NCBI GenBank assembly: GCA_013306675.1
Contig: JABLUY010000066.1
Coordinates: 1-64,000, forward strand
DNA: 64,000 bases
DNA from: Thraustochytrium sp. TN22
Lineage: Eukaryota; Sar; Bigyra; Thraustochytrida; Thraustochytriidae
Direction: 5' to 3'
The position numbers were made by a program, and so were the translations under genes. Position 1 is the stretch's first letter. Every line of letters starts with the position of its first letter. The notes under the pieces are model-generated. The model made no database searches. It was not told the origin of the DNA and worked only from the letters and a program-made list of their open reading frames with translations. Of this stretch, positions 20,382-31,264 are shown piece by piece.

Positions 20382-23300
20382 ATGGTCACTCCGGAAGGCG
20401 AGGAGCCGCAAATGGAGCCACACCAGGACGGAGAGCCCGACTCGAAGATGGTGCTGGAGCCGCCGCCGAAGCGGGCGGCGAAGCAAGAAATGGTGCAGAC
20501 GCCGCAGCGCGTGCCAACGCAGAGCAACGGCGGCAGCGGCAGGAGCAGCAGCAACAGGAGCGAGGTGAACGGCGCGAGAGCGGCACTGGCGTTCAAGGAG
20601 CCGCGCGGCAGCTCCGGCTACGCTCACTGGCTGGACGAGGCCGTTCCGCAGCCGCCGCAGTATTGCCGAAGGACACTTCGCGCGGTGCAAGCCGCCGATG
20701 CCGTGCTGGCTGGAGTGGCGTGGCAATCGGGCGCTCGACTGCTGGCACTGAGCGCCAGCGCACGGGCCGCGTGCAATGCAGTGGCTTACCAGAACATGGT
20801 TGCGCAAGATGGCCATCCTGGCGAGGGCATGCCCGCCACTGCCACCTGGCTCGGGTTCTCCATCGTGCAGTGGGTGCTGCTGGCCCTGGCGCGGCGCGCA
20901 CGGCGCACGAACGCGAGCGTCTTGACACGCGTCGGCCTGGCGCTCGGTCACGCGCAGCTCCTGGCGTGGGCTGCGACGTTTCCGGAGTCGGTCCTCGGCA
21001 TTCTGGTCCGCACCCTGTGGGCGAACGCGCGCTCGTACTATGTGGACACGATGCGCAAGCTCCACCTGGAGGGCACGCCTCTACTGCGGGCGCGTGGGTT
21101 CCCGCGCGAGGGCGGGGATATCAACCGCGCTTGGGTGGCCAAAACCTTGGGCGAGGATGTGGAACGCATTGTGGTGGTGCCCATTTCACAGCAGACCGAG
21201 GAGGTGGCGCCCAAGGAGGGCGGCGCGGCGGAGCACGAGGTGTCGCGCGGCTTCGTCGGCGAGACCGTGCGCGTCTTCGTCAAGTACCGCGACGCAAAAC
21301 GGGCCGATGCGAGCAAGTTGCCGCACACCATCGTAGTCAAGATGTCCAGCTCGGAGCTATCCATGAAGATGAAGCTGCGCTTGATGAACACCTACATGCG
21401 CGAGGTGTACTTTTACAACAAGGTGGTGCCCCGCATCAAGGCGGCCGCGTCCAAGATGACGGCGCCCATGGTCGAGGTGCCGCACTCGTACGGCGCCTTT
21501 TACGACCCGCTCGCTACGGAATGCTGCCTGGTCTTCGACGACGCCATGCCGCTCGTGCCGGGCGACGAGGTCAAGGGCGGCACCTGGCAGGAGGCCTGCA
21601 GCGTCGCCACCCGCTACGCGCGTCTGCACAGCGTGCACTGGAGACCCACCATGGAGGCGCTTGAGCTCGACTACGGCCTCGGATGGGAACCTTCGTACGA
21701 CTTTATGACCCTGATGCACCCAGAGATTCTCAAGGAGTCCGGTCGCGCCTTCTTTGCCAACATGCTCAACCACCCTCGCTACGCGTCGTCGGCCTCGCCC
21801 GAGGTGCAGAGAGTCTATCGCACCTTCTTTGAGCATCTGCCGGAGGTCTTTGCTGAGCTCGCCGATGGGCCGGTCACCTTCATCCACGCCGACTGCCGCA
21901 AGGAGAACATGCTCTGGCCGCGTTCCGTGGAGGGCGTTAAGGAGGACCGCGTGTGTCACGCCGGTCTCGCCTTCGACGACGTCTACGACCGCAAGCAGGT
22001 GCGCTGGCTCAGCGTCGACTGGCAGACGAGCTCCAAGGGCAAGGGCGTGCACGACCTGGCCTACTTCGTGGCGCACGACATTGATGTGGAGCCTGGCGCC
22101 GGCGACGCCTGCGACCGCGTGCTGGTCGACGCCTACTATCGCACGCTCGTGGACGCTGTCGGGGACCCGGCGCGCCTCGGCGGCTACACGGCGGAGCGTT
22201 GCTGGCGCGACTACCAGCTCTCGCTCTTGGTCGCCTCGCTCATCCCCATCGCCGTGCTGGATGCCGAGGCCCTTGGCACGTCGGAGGTCTCCGAGCGCCT
22301 CAAGCTCGTGCGTGAGTGCACCTTTCGGCGCGCCGCGGCTGCGGTGCTGCGCACCAACGCCATCGAGGCGCTGCAGGAGGTCATCGCGCGTCGCGTGCCG
22401 GGCCGTTCGCTCGCGGGCGCCATGACCACCTATCGCCACGTCGAAGACCAGCTCCTGGCGCGCGAGCAGGAGGGCCTGGCCCAGCCGGGCGACCGGCCGG
22501 CCGACGCGCCCGTCTTCGTGCGCACCGCCACGCCGCAGGACGAGCCGCTCTGCCACCACTCGCCCGCCTCGCTGCTCGCCCTGAAGCCCGGCAAGGACGC
22601 CAAGCCCGGCACCGGCCGCCGCGACGCGTACGACCGCTGGTTTCTGAACGGCTACGCCCCGGACGGCGAGGGCTTCTTCGCCGCAGCGCTCGGCGTCTAC
22701 CCGGGGCGCGGCGTGCTGGACGCGTCCGTCTCGGTTGTGGTGGCCGGCCGCCAGTACAACGCGCGCGTCTCCCGCCACCTGACCGAGAAGGAGTGGCCGG
22801 CAACGTCGCTCTCAACCGCTGTCGCGGACATTAAAACTCGCCACACGGTCGAGAGCGACGCGGGCCCGATTCGCATCACCATCGAGGAGCCGCTGCGTCG
22901 CGCGCGCCTCGACGTGCACCTCCCCGGCAAGCTGATCGGCTCGGTCACCATGAAGGCGCGCTATGAGCCCATCATGGAGCCGCCTTACAACAACGACGTC
23001 CCCGGCATTGGAGTCTTCAACTACACGCGCTTCACGCAGCTCGTCGAGTGGGAGGGCAGCCTCACGGTCGATGGCGGCACGCACGAGGTCTCGGTCGACG
23101 GATGGTGGGGCACGCGCGACCGCTCCTGGGGCGTTCGCCCGCACGGCGCCGCCGACAAGCCGGCCGCCAAGAACGCACAGCGCAGCGCGCTCCTCTCGAA
23201 CCGCCTGGTGCGCTACCTCGTCAACCAGGCCTTCACGCCCATTGCGCACAAGCTCGCGCAGTTCTACTGGTTCTGGACGCCCGTCAACGTGCCCAACGGC

Positions 23301-23819
23301 GGCTTCGCCTATCACTCGCAGCAGAGCCGCGACGGCACCGTGGACAACGGTGCGGCACACGTCTTTGGCGACCCCTTCGGCCCGCAGCACGCGCCGTATG
23401 GCCGCGTCGAGGCTGCTGGTCACTCCCTCGACTACCAGCGCGAGCACACGCGCCACTTCCGCGCGTGCACAATCGTCATGGTGCTGCAGGATGGCCGCCG
23501 CATCACGATTGCCTTCGAGCCCATTCGTCCCTTTTACATGAGCGGCGTCGGCTACGGCCACGACCACATGCCGCACGGCATGCGCTGTGAGCCGGAGCTC
23601 GCCGTGCGCTTCGACAGCTTCCCCACCGAGATGGCCGACCGCATGGCCCCGCCGCACCTGCACACGCAGGAAGTCTCACGCGTCCGCTGCGAGCTCCACG
23701 CCCGCGACGCCGGTCCGGACGACGCGCCCCTCGCCGTTGCGTACGGCGTCTCGGGCGCCGAGCAACTCGTCATTGGGCCGCACGACCCTTCCGGCTTTCG
23801 GACGGCCCTTGACGCTTGA
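20382..23819 (+). CDS. CHK/APH-like phosphotransferase fused to CrtC-like lipocalin domain, copy B
   Basis: A 1145-residue paralogue of copy A, about 4.26 kb downstream in the same direction. Its catalytic loop HADCRKEN begins at residue 502, and the VDWQ and GWWGTRDRSWG motifs are unchanged. From the kinase C-lobe to the end, the two genes match at nearly every base including silent sites. The first 250 residues and two short linkers (near 22280 and 22810) have diverged, with small in-frame indels. The N-terminus differs: this copy has an acidic and Ser/Asn-rich leader (NGGSGRSSSNRS). The start is ATG 20382, chosen over an upstream TTG. Same inferred role as copy A; different N-termini could place them differently in the cell. 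Confidence 0.8.
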   Translation: MVTPEGEEPQMEPHQDGEPDSKMVLEPPPKRAAKQEMVQTPQRVPTQSNGGSGRSSSNRSEVNGARAALAFKEPRGSSGYAHWLDEAVPQPPQYCRRTLRAVQAADAVLAGVAWQSGARLLALSASARAACNAVAYQNMVAQDGHPGEGMPATATWLGFSIVQWVLLALARRARRTNASVLTRVGLALGHAQLLAWAATFPESVLGILVRTLWANARSYYVDTMRKLHLEGTPLLRARGFPREGGDINRAWVAKTLGEDVERIVVVPISQQTEEVAPKEGGAAEHEVSRGFVGETVRVFVKYRDAKRADASKLPHTIVVKMSSSELSMKMKLRLMNTYMREVYFYNKVVPRIKAAASKMTAPMVEVPHSYGAFYDPLATECCLVFDDAMPLVPGDEVKGGTWQEACSVATRYARLHSVHWRPTMEALELDYGLGWEPSYDFMTLMHPEILKESGRAFFANMLNHPRYASSASPEVQRVYRTFFEHLPEVFAELADGPVTFIHADCRKENMLWPRSVEGVKEDRVCHAGLAFDDVYDRKQVRWLSVDWQTSSKGKGVHDLAYFVAHDIDVEPGAGDACDRVLVDAYYRTLVDAVGDPARLGGYTAERCWRDYQLSLLVASLIPIAVLDAEALGTSEVSERLKLVRECTFRRAAAAVLRTNAIEALQEVIARRVPGRSLAGAMTTYRHVEDQLLAREQEGLAQPGDRPADAPVFVRTATPQDEPLCHHSPASLLALKPGKDAKPGTGRRDAYDRWFLNGYAPDGEGFFAAALGVYPGRGVLDASVSVVVAGRQYNARVSRHLTEKEWPATSLSTAVADIKTRHTVESDAGPIRITIEEPLRRARLDVHLPGKLIGSVTMKARYEPIMEPPYNNDVPGIGVFNYTRFTQLVEWEGSLTVDGGTHEVSVDGWWGTRDRSWGVRPHGAADKPAAKNAQRSALLSNRLVRYLVNQAFTPIAHKLAQFYWFWTPVNVPNGGFAYHSQQSRDGTVDNGAAHVFGDPFGPQHAPYGRVEAAGHSLDYQREHTRHFRACTIVMVLQDGRRITIAFEPIRPFYMSGVGYGHDHMPHGMRCEPELAVRFDSFPTEMADRMAPPHLHTQEVSRVRCELHARDAGPDDAPLAVAYGVSGAEQLVIGPHDPSGFRTALDA

Positions 23820-23942
23820 GCAAGAGCTACTCCATGACTCAAATACGGCAGAACACATACAACAAGTACCAACTCAATATTGTTCTTCATCGGCGCCTCG
23901 ACGGACAGTGAAAACACGCCTTGGTCAACAGCCAATTCCGTT

Positions 23943-23985
23943 GCTAGCCTAGCCTAGCTTGCAAGCCAGCCAGCTAGCTAGCTGC
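23943..23985. repeat. CTAG/GCTA array at convergent gene ends
   Basis: A degenerate series of ctagc and gctag units lies downstream of the kinase gene. It overlaps the stop codon of the oppositely oriented G8 gene at 23978. Confidence 0.75.
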
Positions 23986-26900
23986 AGTGATCAAAGCCGT
24001 CGGGCTCGCTGCCTGCAGGAAAGCCAAAGTCCTCGCAGATGCCATCCTGCGAGAACGAGGACTTGGCACAGTGCAGCGAGTTCTCTGGGTTGAGCGCGCA
24101 GTCGGCTTCCACGAGCAAATGGCCGTGCCACATGATGGGCGGTATGCGGATGCCGGATCGCTCAAAATAGGACAGGGTACCGTAGGCAGGCGGGTCAGAA
24201 AAGTCCACGTACGACATGGGCTGCTGCACGAAGCGAAAAAACAGCAGGCCCCGTGCAGTGTCAAAGTAGAACGTGTCGCCGTTGCTCTCGAGGACATTCT
24301 GGATCGAGTCAACCGACGTGAAATTGTGCTGGCACGCACGGCCCCAAGCCGGGTCACACCAGAACCCGGCATGGTAGGTGATTGTGAAGGTGGCGGTCGA
24401 CGGGTACGGGACGGCGATAATAAGGCGGTCGTCCTCATCAATCTGCGCGAGCTGAAGGCGCAAGTTGACCGGACCACCGTCGTCATAGATCAGGAGCCAG
24501 CCAAGGCCATTCGTGGCGCCAGTGATGGCCGGGTTGGCCTTGAGCGGCAAGCCGATCTCGGCCGGGTCGCCTGCTTGGCCCAGATGCATCACGGAGCCGT
24601 GGCGAGGGCAGTTGATCTTGTTGCCGTTGCCGCAGTATTCGCCGTCCTCCATCGCAGAGTACTGTGCGGTGTCATGCACGGCGCGGATGCTGGCAATGCC
24701 ACGCCGATTGCCCGAGGCGACAGACACTTGGTCGCAAATGTAACAGAGGCCCTCGGTGTCACAGGCGTCATCAAGCCGCCACCACTCGATGCCCCCGCGC
24801 GCCGCGCCAATGATCTTGGGCCCGTCAGAGCCGTCCTCTGCGCCGAAGACCGAGCCGTCTGCGTCAAGCCAGTTCGCCAGATAGCCGCTCACCGCGAGGT
24901 AGTCCGTCCATGTGGGCACGACGAGCATGCTGCGGTCGACGTTCTCGTAGCGCACGCGACGCGACGCCTGCATGAAGTTGGGCACGTAGCGGTCGCTGTG
25001 CGTGAGCAGGTTCCAGACCGGCGCATTCTGCGCGGCATTGCCGCAATTGCGGAAGGTGATGTCATCCAGGATGTGGTTCTGCCACACATCATACCTGCAA
25101 GAGGAAAAGAAGCGAGTCAGTCTCTGCACGAAAGCGCTCGTACTTTCTACAGGCCGAGGCTTCAACGAGTGCAGTTGCGAACGTACCACGCAAAGCCTAC
25201 GTGCTTGTCAAACCACCTGGTGTCGATCGACCCGGTGCCCGCCGACTCGGGCACGAAAGAGCCCGTGCGGCAGACAGTGAGCAAGTTGATCACGTGGTGG
25301 GCACCTAAAATTCCAACAGCGCGGTAGGTGTCGTGCGCTTCAAGACCATTGATCGTAGAGCGTTGACCCCAGTTGTTGAGGCCCCAGTTCGAGAGGAAGA
25401 CCTTGGTGTTGTTGAAGATGAGCGGGCACAGTTCACTCGGGTTGCCCTCGCAGCGCGTGTCCCGCGTGGCGGACCGGCCCGGGTTATAGACGAGCTGATC
25501 CGTCTCATTGCTCACGTGCTTGAGCTCGCCACCCACGTAGATGGCGCCGGCGTTCGACCACCAGTACCCGGAAGAGTGCGCCGAGTTGCCGTCAAACTCG
25601 ATCAGAGGACGCTTGTGCGGCTCAACGTCCTCGATGCGATAGTCCATGATGGGTTTAGCCATGTGCACAAGGGCGAAGCCGGAGTACCCGCCGGACGCCG
25701 CGTTGCCGTAGTACCGGTTGTACGTGTTGGTGATGTAGAAGCCGCTCGCCGTCGTGTCAGCGGGTTGGATCAGTGTTGAGTTACTGTAGACGTCGTCAAT
25801 ATACTGCGAACCTCCCTTTTGCGGGTAGCCGATAAAGTGCACGTGCGCCGCCAGATTAAAGGCCACCGTGTTGTTCTCCTCTACGCCATCCTCGCCCGAG
25901 TAGTAGCACTGTCCGATGGCGTCATACGCGACGTTGTCCGACATGAGCGTATTGTTGGTCCCGTGGATCGTGGCACAGCGAAAGAAGGAGTGCCACACAC
26001 TCGAGTGCTTCAGGTACGACCGCGAGCCTCCCTCCGCGGTGTGGTGCAGGTGGTACGGGTACCGCGCCAGCACGTTGGTCTGGCCCATGCGGTACAGCTG
26101 CACACCCTCGAAGCGCGCCGTGGCGCTCGCACCGGCGGCCATGGTGTGACCGCCAAAGCCTGTCAGATACGTGTTGATGCACGGATACGACGAGTAGGAC
26201 GAGTCGCTGCACGCGAGAGGCTCCGTGTCGGTGGGCTCCGAGTCCTCATCGCCCTGAATCACAATGTTGTGCGAGAGCAGGCCAACCTCGCCCTGGTACT
26301 CGGAGCCGCCGTAGTGCGTGTAGTTGAGCGCTTCGGTGAGGCTGACGCGCGAGAACTCGCCGTTCGTCGCTACGGCTTGAACGATGCGGAGCTCGTTGCG
26401 GTGCCAGTCGCGCGAGTCGCGCAGCTCCGTGCCGGTCAGCACGATGGTCTGGCCCGCTTGCCAGTTCACGCGGTGCTGCAGGTAGATGTCGGTGTCGCCT
26501 GGCAGGGCCGTGGCGGCGAGACGCGTCCAGGTCGGGTGGAAGATGGACCCGTGCAGGTCCAGCACGCCCTCGCCGGTCGACACGAGGCCCTTGTACGAGA
26601 TGCCCGGGTTGCTGATGCGCGCGCCGTGCAGCGTAATGGTAATCTGGCTGTCGACGCGGCAGCTCTCGGAGCCGATGATGAAGTTGCCCTGCACCAGGAT
26701 GCCGCTCGCGTCAAAGTCAATGTCCTCGTCCGCGAAGATGAGCTCCGACCCGGCCGGCACCGTCACGAGGCCGTAGACCCTGCCGCTCGGGATGGCGGTG
26801 GCGTCCACGAGCACGCGGGTGTTGTCTGGGAGCGTCACGTCGACGCCGTCGCCGGCTGACACGACAGCGTCCCACCGTGTCAGCCCTGCGGCCTCGTGCG

Positions 26901-27204
26901 GGCAATTGGTGCGCGTGTCCCATCCCTCGGGCGGCTCGTTTGGCGTGTACCTGAGTACGATGTTCTCCGTCGCTTCGGCCATGCTCACGAGTCCGCTCGT
27001 GTTAAAGTCCGTGTCGCTCGCCGGGTACGCCGGCACATTGTGAGAGGCGTGAGCACCGGCCTGGTCATCGTCCGCCTGGAGCGCCAGCGTCACGCCTAGC
27101 GCCACCAGGGCCACAACCACGACCGCGACCGCGATGAGTGCGACCACGCGGGCGCGCCTGCGCCCCATCCTTCCTGCGCCGCGCGCCTCACCGTGCTCGA
27201 TCAT
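23978..27204 (-). CDS. G8-domain / right-handed beta-helix ectoprotein (TMEM2/CEMIP/PKHD1L1-like), copy A
   Basis: Two exons, 27204-25187 and 25094-23978, give 1044 residues. A short cytoplasmic N-terminus and one hydrophobic segment (about 19-43) indicate a type II membrane protein. A G8 domain spans about 107-228, starting TRWDAVVSAGDGVDVTLP. A parallel beta-helix follows with family hallmarks such as YPYHLHHT, HSFFRCATIHGTNN and GQCYYSGEDGVEENN. The C-terminal part is Cys-containing and ends in FDHC. Animal relatives include cell-surface or secreted hyaluronan-degrading proteins (TMEM2, CEMIP) and fibrocystin-like PKHD1L1; glycan binding or cleavage at the cell surface is inferred. The intron joins ...FAW to YDVWQNH... 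with gtacgt at the donor and ttgcag at the acceptor. It is tandem with copy B upstream. Confidence 0.88.
25095..25186 (-). other. GT-AG intron, 92 bp, in G8 gene copy A
   Basis: The donor gtacgt follows exon base 25187 and the acceptor cag ends at 25095. Splicing completes a Trp codon (tg|g) and joins the two frames; unspliced, the reading frame stops shortly after the donor. Copy B has an intron at the same codon. Confidence 0.9.
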
Positions 27205-27967
27205 GGTCTCGGCGACGTCTCGACTTTGAGTTTTGCTGGCGTGTCCGTGGCCGGCGGCGCGCGCCCGCGGCGCGCGCGCGAGCTACTAGCTAGCATGTAA
27301 AGCCGAGTTGTGCAGGTTGACCGGTCCCCTGTGCATTTTAACACCGGAGGCCAAACCAACTCGAGCGCCACGTGAACATCAAGCCGCAGCTCAGCCGCAG
27401 CGTAGCGCAAAGAAGGCGTCGGCCAGCTGCGAGAGAGCGCGCGCCTCGGCTCAACACGGGCCGAGGCCGCCGCCGAGCGAATGTTGCCGAGCGAGGGAGG
27501 CCGCGGGAGGCCTCCGAGTCCGAGTCGGGCCACTTCCCACGGGCAGTCAGAGAGGAGGTCCGCCAGCGAGGGCGGCGCACGCCCGGGGCGCACGCCTGCA
27601 TTTGCCGAGTCCACAGACGCTCGCACAGGACCACCGTCTGCTGGCAGAGGCGCTGTGCATTCGCATTCGCACAAGTGGATTTCTCACCGCGCCAGCGAGC
27701 GCGAGGAGCTTGAGCGAGCTTGACTGTGAGCGAGCTTGAGCTGAGCGAGCTTGACTGTGTAAGCGAGCTTGAGCTTGTGCAAGCCTGACTGTGAGCGAGC
27801 TTGAGCGAGCTTGAGCGCGAGGAGCGTGAGCGCGATAAACGCCAAGAACTGGCACAGTGTACCAGGTACTCTCAACCGATCAAGATAAAACAAATGTACC
27901 AACCATGGGATGATGGCGGTTGGTGCCAGCCAGACAAGCAGAGCAAATCTTCGCCTTTGTTTTTTTT
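27205..27967. other. Intergenic region between the two G8 genes
   Basis: No gene is supported in these 763 bp. Next to copy A's start is a short CTAG motif (about 27284-27294). From about 27708 to 27830 there is a degenerate repeat built on gagcgagcttgactgt. The rest is plain GC-rich sequence. Confidence 0.55.
27708..27830. repeat. Degenerate gagcgagcttgactgt repeat
   Basis: About seven imperfect units of a gagcgagcttga core with variable gactgt spacers lie just downstream of G8 copy B's stop codon. Confidence 0.75.
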
Positions 27968-30900
27968 TCAAATGCAGTGATCAAAGCCGTCGGGCTCGCT
28001 GCCTGCAGGAAAGCCAAAGTCCTCGCAGATGCCATCTTGCGAGAACGAGGACTTGGCACAGTGCAGCGAGTTCTCCGGGTTGAGCGCACAGTCGGCTTCC
28101 ACGAGCAAATGACCGCCCCACATGATGGGCGGCATGCGGATGCCGGATCGCTCAAAGTAGGAGGTGCCGAGGGTGCCGTAGGCAGGCGGGCGAGAAAAGT
28201 CCACGTACGACATGGTCTGCTGCACGAAGCGGAAAAACAGCAGGCCCCGTGCAGTGTCAAAGTAGTACGTGTCGCCGTTGCTCTCGAGGACATTCTGGAT
28301 CGAGTCAACCGACGTGAAATTGTGCTGGCACGCACGGCCCCAAGCCGGGTCACACCAGGACCCGGCATGGTAGGTGATCGTGAAGGTGGCGGTCGACGGG
28401 TACGGGACGGCGATAATGAGGCGGTCGTCCTCGTCAATCTGCGCGAGCTGAAGGCGCAGGTTGACCGGACCGCCGTCGTCATAAATCAGGAGCCAGCCAA
28501 GGCCATTCGTGGCGCCAGTGATGGCCGGGTTGGCCTTGAGCGGCAAGCCGATCTCGGCCGGGTCGCCTGCTTGGCCCAGATGCATCACGGAGCCGTGGCG
28601 AGGGCAGTCGATCTGATTGCCGTTACCGCAGTATTGGCCGGCCTCCATCGCAGAGTACTGTGCGGTGTCATGCACGGCGCGGATGCTGGCGATGCCACGC
28701 CGGTTGCCCGAGACGGCAGACACTTGATCGCAAATGTACCAGACGCCCTCGGAGTAGCAGGCGTCATCCAGCCGCCACCACTCGATGCCCCCGCGCGCCG
28801 CGCCAATGATCTTGGGCCCATCTGAGCCGTCCTCGGCACCAAAGACGGATCCATCGGCGTCGAGCCAGTTCGCCAGATAGCCACTCACCGCGAGATACTT
28901 CGGCACAGAGGGCACGACGAGCATGCTGCGGTCGACGTTCTCGTAGCGCACACGACGCGACGCCTGCATGAAGTTGGGCACATAGCGATCGCTGTGCGTG
29001 AGCAGGCGCCAGACCGGCGCATTCTGCGCGGCGTTGCCGCAGTTGCGGAAGGTGATGTCCTCTAGCATATGGTACTGCCACACATCATACCTGGGAGCGA
29101 GAAAAGAAAAGGCGAGTCAGTCTCTGCACGAAAGCGCTCGTACCTTTTCAAAATTGAAAAGGCCGAAGCTTCATCGAGTGCAGTCGAGAACGTACCATTC
29201 AAAGCCCATGTGCCCGTTGAACCACCTCCTGTCGTACCACTTGGTGCCCGCCGACTCGGGCACGAAAGAGCCCGTGCGGCAGACGGTCAGCATATTGATC
29301 ACGTGGTGCGTGCCCAAGATGGCAAGAGCGCGGTAGGTGTCATGCGCTTCAAGACCATTGATTGTAGAGCGCTTGCCCCAGTTGTTGAGGCCCCAGTTCG
29401 AGAGGAAGACCTTGGTGTTGTTGAAGATGAGCGGGCACGTTTTGGCCGGGTCGCCCTCGCAGCGCGTGTCCCGCGTGGCGGACCGGCCCGGGTTATAGAC
29501 GAGCTGGTCCGTCGCATCGCTCGCGTGTTTGAGCTCGCCGCCCACGTAGATGGCGCCGGCCATCGACCACCAGTACCCGGAAGAGTGCGCCGAGTTGCCG
29601 TCGAACTCGATCAGAGGACGCTTGTGCGGCGCAATGCCCTCGTGGCGGTAGTCCATGATGGGTTTGGCCATGTGCACAAGGGCGAAGCCGGAGTACCCGC
29701 CGGACGCCGCGTTGCCGTAGTACCGGTTGTACGTGTTGGTGATGTAGAAGCCGCTCGCCGTCGTGTCGGCGGGTTGGACCAGTGTTGAGTTACCGTACAC
29801 CTGGCTAATGTACTGCGCGCTGCCCTTTTGCGGGTAGCCGATAAAGTGCACGTGCGCCGCCAGATTAAAGGCCACCGTGTTGTTCTCCTCTACGCCATCC
29901 TCGCCCGAGTAGTAGCACTGTCCGATGGCGTCATACGCGACGTTGTCCGACATGAGCGTATTGTTGGTCCCGTGGATCGTGGCACAGCGAAAGAAGGAGT
30001 GCCACACACTCGAGTGCTTCAGGTACGACCGCGAGCCTCCCTCCGCGGTGTGGTGCAGGTGGTACGGGTACCGCGCCAGCACGTTGGTCTGGCCCATGCG
30101 GTACAGCTGCACACCCTCGAAGCGCGCCGTGGCATTTACGCCGGCAGCCATGGTGTGGCCGCCAAAGCCTGTCAGATACGTGTTGATGCACGGATACGAC
30201 GAGTAGGACGAGTCGCTGCACGCGAGAGGCTCCGTGTCGGTGGGCTCCGAGTCTTCGTCGCCCTGAATCACAATGTTGTGCGAGAGCAGGCCAACCTCGC
30301 CCTGGTACTCGGAGCCGCCGTAGTGCGTGTAGTTGAGCGCTTCGGTGAGGCTGACGCGCGAGAACTCGCCGTTCGTCGCTACGGCTTGCACGATGCGGAG
30401 CTCGTTGCGGTGCCAGTCGCGCGAGTCGCGCAGCTCCGTGCCGGTCAACACGATGGTCTGGCCCGCTTGCCAGTTCACGCGGTGCTGCAGGTAGATGTCG
30501 GTGTCGCCTGGCAGGGCCGTGGCGGCGAGACGCGTCCAGGTCGGGTGGAAGATGGACCCGTGCAGGTCCAGCACGCCCTCGCCGGTCGACACGAGGCCCT
30601 TGTACGAGATGCCTGGATTGCTGATGCGCGCGCCGTGCAGCGTAATGGTAATCTGGCTGTCGACGCGGCAGCTCTCGGAGCCGATGATGAAGTTGCCCTG
30701 CACCAGGATGCCGCTCGCGTCAAAGTCAATGTCTTCGTCCGCGAAGATGAGCTCCGACCCGGCCGGCACTGTCACGAGGCCGTAGACTCTGCCGCTCGGG
30801 ATGGCGGTGGCGTCCACGAGCACGCGGGTGTTGTCTGGGAGCGTCACGTCGACGCCGTCGCCGGCTGACACGACAGCGTCCCACCGTGTCAGCCCTGCGG

Positions 30901-31264
30901 CCTCGTGCGGGCAATTGGTGCGCGTGTCCCATCCCTCGGGCGGCTCGTTCGGCGTGTACCTGAGCACGATGTTCTCCGTCGCTTCGGCCATGCTCACGAG
31001 TCCGCTCGTGTTAAAGTCCGTGTCGCTCGCCGGGTACGCCGGGACATTGAGGGAAACGAAGGCGTTGCCGGCCTGGCCCTCGTCGGGCCCCGTGTCGTCG
31101 GGCGGGGGTTCGTCGGCTTGGGCGTCATCAGCCTGGACGCCCACCACCACGCCCACCACCATCAGGGCCACAACTAGCACAACGCCCGCAACGAGCGCTA
31201 TCATGCGGAAGCGCTTGCTGCCCCATTTCTGGCGGCTGCCGTCTGCTTCGCCGTGCTCGATCAT
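27968..31264 (-). CDS. G8-domain / right-handed beta-helix ectoprotein (TMEM2/CEMIP/PKHD1L1-like), copy B
   Basis: Exons 31264-29196 and 29090-27968 encode 1063 residues. The plan matches copy A: short N-terminus, one membrane segment (MIALVAGVVLVVALMVV), G8 domain, beta-helix with YPYHLHHT and HSFFRCATIHGTNN, and a Cys-containing C-terminus. Most of the G8 and helix region is almost identical to copy A. Differences cluster in the membrane segment, an Asp/Pro-rich insert after it, the region around the splice junction, and the second exon. I chose ATG 31264 because the paralogue starts with the same MIEHGEA; the frame also offers ATGs at 31330 and 31327. Splicing joins ...FEW to YDVWQYH.... 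Function inferred as for copy A. Confidence 0.87.
29091..29195 (-). other. GT-AG intron, 105 bp, in G8 gene copy B
   Basis: The donor gtacgt starts at 29195 and the acceptor cccag ends at 29091. The position and phase are identical to the 92-bp intron of copy A. The middle of the two introns is clearly related (gagtcagtctctgcacgaaagcgctcgta on the + strand, with short indels around it). Confidence 0.9.

Noticed and set aside
23987-25327. 446-codon plus-strand frame opposite the G8 genes, repeated at 27920-28825
   Set aside because: It crosses the intron of the G8 gene and has no recognisable domain; it is explained by the duplicated sense gene.
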